Below, piece after piece: positions 59,488 through 64,000 of a DNA stretch of 64,000 nt (positions are counted from its first letter, which is position 1; each line of letters opens with the position of its first letter). Origin of the DNA: Eutypella sp. D-1 (lineage: Eukaryota > Ascomycota > Sordariomycetes > Xylariales > Diatrypaceae); the NCBI GenBank assembly GCA_023313575.1, contig JAJTTP010000014.1, positions 434,001 to 498,000 of the forward strand. Direction: 5' to 3'. The position numbers were made by a program, and so were the translations under genes. A model generated the notes under the pieces. It saw nothing but the letters and a program-made list of their open reading frames with translations, made no database searches and was not told the DNA's origin.

Positions 59488-61080
59488 ATGATGTTGGAAG
59501 TTGGCCTTGGCGTATTGGCACGGCCAGTCATCCTGGCGCCGGCCATACTCATCATTAGCGTCATCTTGTATCAACTGCTCACGTCCCCGAAGATACCTGA
59601 CCTCCCCATTATCGGCTCAAGGCCCGGCGAGTGGTTCCCGATCCAGAGGGCAAAATGGCGGAACGCTTTCGACATGAAGAGAGCGACGATGGAACAGTAC
59701 CAGCAGAAGGACCGCCCTTGCCTGTTCCCGCTCCCGGACACCGGCAACCTCGTCGTGCTCCCCTTGAAAGACATGAAGTGGCTTCTGGACCAGCCCGATT
59801 CCGACCTCAGCATGACAGAAAATACCAATCGAACACTACAGCTTGACCACTCCATTATGGACCCGAGGCTAGTCAAACCCGCCATCCATGTGAATCTCGT
59901 CACGGGCCCCTTGACGAGGGAAACCGGCAACCTGGTTCCCGCATTGTACGACGAGATCCAGCATATCGTCGACAGGACCTGGGGTACGGACACGGACAGC
60001 TTCAACTCTATATGCGTATATGACGTCATGCGGCGCGTGATCGGAAATGCGACAAATCGAATCTTCGTCGGCCTCCCTCTGTGCCGGGATCCTAGGCTCC
60101 TTGATGCGGGCATGGCCCTCGCGCAAGACATCCCGCTATCCTCGACGGTGCTACGGTTCGTCTGGGAGCCGCTTCGCCCGCTAGCCGCACCGCTGATCAC
60201 TCTACCGAACCGCATCCACACCCGGCGATTCAACAAGATTGTGCTGCCCGAAGTCAGGCGGCGGCTGAAGGAGTACGAGATGCGGCGGGCGGACCCGGAG
60301 AACAAGGCGGTGGACGAGGAGCCAAACGATTTCCTGCAGTGGTCGATCCACCAGGCCAAGGCGCTGGACGACCCGTACTACGGCAAGCCGGAGACGCTGG
60401 CGGGACGGGTGATGCTCCTCAACTTCGCGTCGATCCACACGTCGTCGTTCGCGATCACACACGCGATCATCGACCTGGCGTGCTCGAAGCAGGAATACGT
60501 GGACGAGCTGCGGGAGGAGATCAACGCGGTGCTGGCGCGGCACGGGAGCCAGTGGAACAAGAAGGCGCTCGCGGCGATGACGAAGCTGGACAGCGTGATG
60601 CGGGAGTCGCAGCGGATGAACTCGTTCGTGCCGACGGCGACGAACCGGCTCATCGTCAACCCGGCCGGGGTGACGACGCCGTCGGGAGTGCACCTACCGC
60701 AGGGGATGATCGTTGCGACACCATCGTACCCCGTGTTCCACGACCCGGCGATCTACCCGGAGCCGGAGGAGTTCAAGCCGTTCCGGTTCGCGGAGAAGCG
60801 GGACGCGACGGGAGCGGCGGAGGCGGACCGGTCGTCGTACGTGCAGCGGGCGCGACAGGCGTTCGCGACGACAAGCCCGGAGTTCACGGCGTTCGGGCAC
60901 GGGCGGCACGCGTGCCCCGGGCGATTCTTCGCGGCCAGCGAGCTTAAGCTCATGCTCGCCTACATCGTGCTCAACTACGACTTCGAGTTCCAGCAGAGGC
61001 GGCCGGAGAACTTCTGGTTCGCCCAGAACAGACTCCCGCCCATGAAGGCGGAGATCAGGATCAAGAGGATCAAAGCATAG
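59488..61080 (+). CDS. Cytochrome P450 monooxygenase (CYP503/ent-kaurene-oxidase-like type)
   Basis: Single exon, 530 residues, with no intron, unusual among its neighbours. An N-terminal membrane helix (~13-31) followed by SPKIPDLPIIGSRPGEWF anchors it to the ER. I-helix: the usual AGxDTT is replaced by FASIHTSS (H317), typical of the clade with gibberellin/terpenoid oxidases such as ent-kaurene oxidase and LovA-like enzymes. K-helix E373SQR376. The PERF-like region is PEEFKPFRF, and the heme loop is FGHGRHACPG with thiolate C476. Reaction: NADPH-P450-reductase-dependent hydroxylation or oxidation; substrate unknown. No terpene synthase, PKS or transporter lies nearby, so a gene cluster is not supported. 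Codon use changes along the gene: the 3' half (about 60250-60900) is strongly G-ending. Confidence 0.92.
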   Translation: MMLEVGLGVLARPVILAPAILIISVILYQLLTSPKIPDLPIIGSRPGEWFPIQRAKWRNAFDMKRATMEQYQQKDRPCLFPLPDTGNLVVLPLKDMKWLLDQPDSDLSMTENTNRTLQLDHSIMDPRLVKPAIHVNLVTGPLTRETGNLVPALYDEIQHIVDRTWGTDTDSFNSICVYDVMRRVIGNATNRIFVGLPLCRDPRLLDAGMALAQDIPLSSTVLRFVWEPLRPLAAPLITLPNRIHTRRFNKIVLPEVRRRLKEYEMRRADPENKAVDEEPNDFLQWSIHQAKALDDPYYGKPETLAGRVMLLNFASIHTSSFAITHAIIDLACSKQEYVDELREEINAVLARHGSQWNKKALAAMTKLDSVMRESQRMNSFVPTATNRLIVNPAGVTTPSGVHLPQGMIVATPSYPVFHDPAIYPEPEEFKPFRFAEKRDATGAAEADRSSYVQRARQAFATTSPEFTAFGHGRHACPGRFFAASELKLMLAYIVLNYDFEFQQRRPENFWFAQNRLPPMKAEIRIKRIKA

Positions 61081-62363
61081 GTTCACCCCCCGTCAGCTGC
61101 ATGTTAACTTTAGCGTTCCCTATATGACTAGGTAGTTATTAGGTGCCTCCATTGGTAACTGCATCGAGTTGGTGTCGTTTGACTACGAAGAAATAAATGC
61201 TTAGAATTGACTGGGTTGGCTAGTTACACCCATCCGTCTGTGATCCAAATTTAGCTACAAACTGAAAGGTTCGAATCCGCCCAGCCGTATAAGCAAGTAC
61301 ACAGTAAGGAGATATCTATTACGAGGCCGGGTTACGGAGTATACCTACCTATAACCTTACATGATAGGCCATATACCAAGGATGCCTGGGCACCAACAAG
61401 ATTGATTTAGGAACCTGCCAGCCTGCCTGCCTAGGTGCCTACTTAGTAGCCTTAGGTATGTAAGCATAAACTCTAGATAGGTACGTGACAGCCTATGACG
61501 TATTTTGAGGTACTTAGCATATGGTTATTATGCACCACGGAGTACTAGGTAGGTATGCTCCCTGGAAGTATCCCCTAGTAGTCGGGTAGGTCGGCCAGCA
61601 ACCCCACCTTCGATTTTCTCTTTGGTATGTAGGTATTACCTCCCCAGCAACAGCCCCATGAAGGAATTATGTTATAGGGATCCATACCTAAGTACAGTAG
61701 GGATCGCATTCCATTTCGCTGGTGCAGTTAGGCGGTTAGTTGTCCACCCGTCCACCTACTGGCATTTTTATGTAAGGTACTTAGGTAGATAATCAAATAA
61801 GAAGGAGATACATTACGTCTTACCGACACTTACTATGATAGACCGCCCGAGCTTCTGAGTTGGACCCTTAAAAGATTAAGCACTGCTTGCAGATGAGCTA
61901 CTATATATCTGCCTGGCCTACCCAATAACTAGCCCCCCGGTGCAGTTTTGACCCGGTGCACTTTCGACCAACTAGAGCTACTAACGGGTAGAGTATATGT
62001 ACGAAGTACTCTTTTTCCAAGATTCTCGTCTTCAATATTCTTACCAAGTAGTTTCTAACCATACCTAGATATTTTATACCCCAAAATAAGGCGAGCGGGC
62101 TTGAATCCGTTAAACATTAAATTTCCCTAACTTATCTACTTACTAAGTAAATTCCCAAAAAAAGAAAAGACTGAAACCTAAGGCCGTTGGTCACTTAAAT
62201 CAAGTACCCTTTATTTTCCTAAGTACTCACTCAGCCTTCAGCCTAGATTTCAGCCTTCCTCATCTCACCAACAAACACGTCTCGCTTCCTTTTCGCCTCT
62301 TCTCCTCAACTCGACTAGACTCGACTCGATTTCACAGAACGATCACATCGAATATTTTCATGC
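61081..62363. other. 1.3 kb intergenic, repeat-word rich
   Basis: No gene. Contains many TAGGTA/TACCTA words (e.g. 61431-61460, 61541-61556, 61774-61791) and two ACGGAGTA words (61333-61341, 61536-61545). The final ~150 nt are C/T-rich (TTCGCCTCTTCTCCTC), consistent with a promoter for the VPS9 gene. Confidence 0.55.
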
Positions 62364-64000
62364 ATGCCTCCTGAACGCTCCGAATTACCACCACCACCAC
62401 CGCCTCCGACACAGCCACAACCAGAGCCAGTACAGACCTTCGAGTCCCATTCTACTGGTCACGAGGTTCAGGCAGCAGCTGATCATGACCACGTCATGAG
62501 TGACCCTAAGCAGTTGGGTCAACTGAACAATGAACCCGAGACTTCTGATCATCAACATGAACATGTAACCCAAAAACACCAAATCGACACTAAGTTGGCG
62601 GAAGAAGATGGCGGTGGTCGAACGGAAGAAAAGGAGGAGGTGGCAGCAGCTTCTCCTTCGGCAGCAAGCAACAGAGATCCCGACAACACCCACGACGCTT
62701 CGACCGCCTCATCGACCGCCTCATCGACCGCCTCATCGTCGGATCAGGCGAAACCAGCTGGAAACGGGAAAGACAAGGAGACAGAGAGAGAGGAGAATGT
62801 GTTAGCTGGGAGTGTTGAAGGGTCTAATGGCGACAACCACTCGGGTCCCGTTGAACCCATGGAGTCATCTATAGCGACCCTGAAACCGTCGAAATCACAG
62901 TTCCTCTCTATCAACCCTGCCCCATACGTTGACCCGACCCCTTCTACCCCCTTTGGCTCTCAACCACCCTCTAGGACCAACTCCACCCATAGATCGGACG
63001 CTTCTGGTCCAGAGCCCTCCCCCACCCGATCAGACACGGGATACGACGAAAGGAGGTTTGCCAGCGACGATGAGAATGACCGTAGCTCCCGCTCTGAGAT
63101 CGATACCATTATGGGTCAATTTCCCGAGGGCGGCGGTGGACCGGGGGAGGACGAAGTCATGAGTCCTCGACTCGAGATAGCCTCACCGCTCCTCAGCAGC
63201 CCTCCTCTGCCACACCCTCCGAGAAAATCCAGCCTGGAACCGCTTACCCCGAGTATCGCTTCGCAACTTCAGGGCTTGGCCATCTCAAACCCGTCCACCC
63301 CAAGTATCGCGTCCAAGGACAAAGCCCATGATCCGGATGATCTAGGCCCCCCAGTACCTCCTAAGGATGGTCCCGCAGATAGCAACCCGGCCGTTGCTGA
63401 GTCCTCCTCGGTTCAGAGTGTCCCGTTACATCGGCCGCCACCTCCCGAGCCTGAGCCTGAGCCCGCTCTCCCATTCGACTTTCACCGGTTCCTGGAACAG
63501 CTCAAACATAAGAAGGCCGATCCTGTCGCAAGGTATCTGAAGTCTTTTCTGTCCGAGTTCGGAAAGAGGCAGTGGATGGTTCATGAGCAGGTCAAGATTA
63601 TCAGCGATTTCCTGGCCTTCATCGCCAACAAGATGGCGCAATGCGAAGTGTGGAGCGAAGTTTCCGATGCCGAATTCGACAACGCCCGGGAAGGCATGGA
63701 GAAGCTCGTTATGAATCGGCTATATACACAGACGTTCTCGCCTGCCATTCCCCCGCCCCAACCAATCCCGGGGGCGAAGCCTAGACGCCGCGGAGGCGAG
63801 CGACCCATGGGGCCGGGGAGACGGGGTCAGCATCAGGAGGATGTGGAGAGGGATGAAGTCCTAGCCCAAAGAATCAGCATTTACGGTTGGGTGCGCGAGG
63901 AACATCTCGATATACCTCCTGTCGGCGACAGTGGGAGGCGATTTCTCACTCTAGCTCAGCAAGGTGAGCAGGCTGCAGCCAACACAAGGGATTCTCAGTC
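62364..64000 (+). CDS. VPS9-domain Rab5/Vps21 guanine nucleotide exchange factor, 3' end outside window
   Basis: Partial gene. The start is ATG at 62364; an ATG four bases earlier is out of frame and stops at once. The frame stays open to 63963, where CAAG|GTGAGC is a likely donor, so the bases after it are probably intron. The first ~365 residues are disordered, rich in P, S, E and D, with TASS repeats. From about 371 comes the helical bundle that precedes and starts the VPS9 domain: FHRFLEQLKHKKADPVARYLK, FGKRQWMVHEQVKIISDFLA, MAQCEVWSEVSDAEFDNA, GMEKLVMNRLYTQTFSPAI, DEVLAQRISIYGWV. This matches yeast Vps9/Rabex-5. Role: activates Vps21/Rab5 GTPases on endosomes for vacuolar sorting. The C-terminal catalytic core and any CUE domain lie beyond the window. 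Confidence 0.9.
   Translation, partial: MPPERSELPPPPPPPTQPQPEPVQTFESHSTGHEVQAAADHDHVMSDPKQLGQLNNEPETSDHQHEHVTQKHQIDTKLAEEDGGGRTEEKEEVAAASPSAASNRDPDNTHDASTASSTASSTASSSDQAKPAGNGKDKETEREENVLAGSVEGSNGDNHSGPVEPMESSIATLKPSKSQFLSINPAPYVDPTPSTPFGSQPPSRTNSTHRSDASGPEPSPTRSDTGYDERRFASDDENDRSSRSEIDTIMGQFPEGGGGPGEDEVMSPRLEIASPLLSSPPLPHPPRKSSLEPLTPSIASQLQGLAISNPSTPSIASKDKAHDPDDLGPPVPPKDGPADSNPAVAESSSVQSVPLHRPPPPEPEPEPALPFDFHRFLEQLKHKKADPVARYLKSFLSEFGKRQWMVHEQVKIISDFLAFIANKMAQCEVWSEVSDAEFDNAREGMEKLVMNRLYTQTFSPAIPPPQPIPGAKPRRRGGERPMGPGRRGQHQEDVERDEVLAQRISIYGWVREEHLDIPPVGDSGRRFLTLAQQGEQAAANTRDSQ

Noticed and set aside
59571..60359. 262-codon minus-strand frame
   Set aside because: Antisense to the P450 coding sequence; no domain.
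59488..61080. Secondary-metabolite cluster around the P450
   Set aside because: No synthase, transporter or other tailoring enzyme lies within several kb; neighbours are a flippase and a VPS9 exchange factor.
61210..61285. tRNA-like 76-nt stretch with GGTTCGAATCC T-loop and partly pairing ends
   Set aside because: Acceptor-like ends pair at six positions (one G-T), but no D-arm or anticodon arm can be formed and the T-stem has only two pairs.
1..64000. CRISPR arrays, bacterial-type operons, integrated virus
   Set aside because: No regularly spaced repeats and no viral or bacterial gene order; the sequence is eukaryotic throughout.

Overview
The window looks like a chromosome segment of a filamentous ascomycete, most likely a Sordariomycete. 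The evidence is short spliceosomal introns (about 50-130 nt) with GTRNGT donors and CTAAC-type branch points, large intergenic spaces rich in pyrimidine tracts and TACCTAGGTA-like words, three Zn2Cys6 regulators, a Helo-like/NLR cell-death pair, and fungal housekeeping genes (SNF5, JAC1, VPS9-type GEF, P4-ATPase). I saw no bacterial-type operons, CRISPR arrays, intact transposons, rRNA or convincing tRNA genes. All gene models below were spliced by hand from reading frame and splice signals; none is checked against RNA or databases.

Layout. 1-11.4 kb is sparse and accessory-looking: the 5' part of a secreted HExxH protein (1-987, minus); a divergent pair made of a Helo-like effector (1934-2836, minus) and an NB-ARC/TPR NOD-like receptor (3246-5644, plus); an RBR-type E3 ubiquitin ligase (6688-9000, minus); and a 2.4 kb gap without a gene. 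11.4-20.7 kb holds a D-erythronate-dehydrogenase-like SDR (plus), a convergent 10-exon SMP-30/gluconolactonase-type lactonase (minus), a Zn2Cys6 regulator (plus) and a DUF2855 protein (minus), possibly a sugar-acid or lactone catabolism neighbourhood. 22.8-33.5 kb is core: SNF5/SMARCB1 with a C-terminal GATA-like finger (minus), a large F-box protein (plus) and the mitochondrial Fe-S co-chaperone JAC1 (plus). 34.9-47.8 kb holds two more Zn2Cys6 regulators and a conserved TPR-like protein, separated by an AT-richer 3.9 kb gap. 48.7-56 kb holds an M20 amidohydrolase and a P4-ATPase lipid flippase. 59.5-61.1 kb is a lone intronless cytochrome P450. The window ends inside a VPS9-domain Rab5 exchange factor (62364 onward).

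Main discovery. The divergent pair at 1934-5644 has the architecture of a fungal amyloid-signalling cell-death module. The effector ends in a short G/N/Q motif, and a tiny first exon upstream of the NLR (3246-3342, with no ATG in the long downstream frame) carries a matching motif at the receptor's N-terminus. Ten of the first 18 aligned positions are identical (F, G, N, G, L, Q, A, N, G, S). The receptor would template the effector's motif and so trigger its membrane-active N-terminal domain. The family logic is known for HET-S/NWD2 and HELLP-type systems; whether this motif class is already catalogued I cannot tell.

Other points are a 60-nt, stop-free, in-frame intron inside the zinc cluster of the 16.7 kb regulator, whose retention would break the DNA-binding fold; a 20-nt microexon in the zinc cluster of the 42 kb regulator; and a flippase with non-canonical TM4 (PLAL) and DGETSLK motifs.
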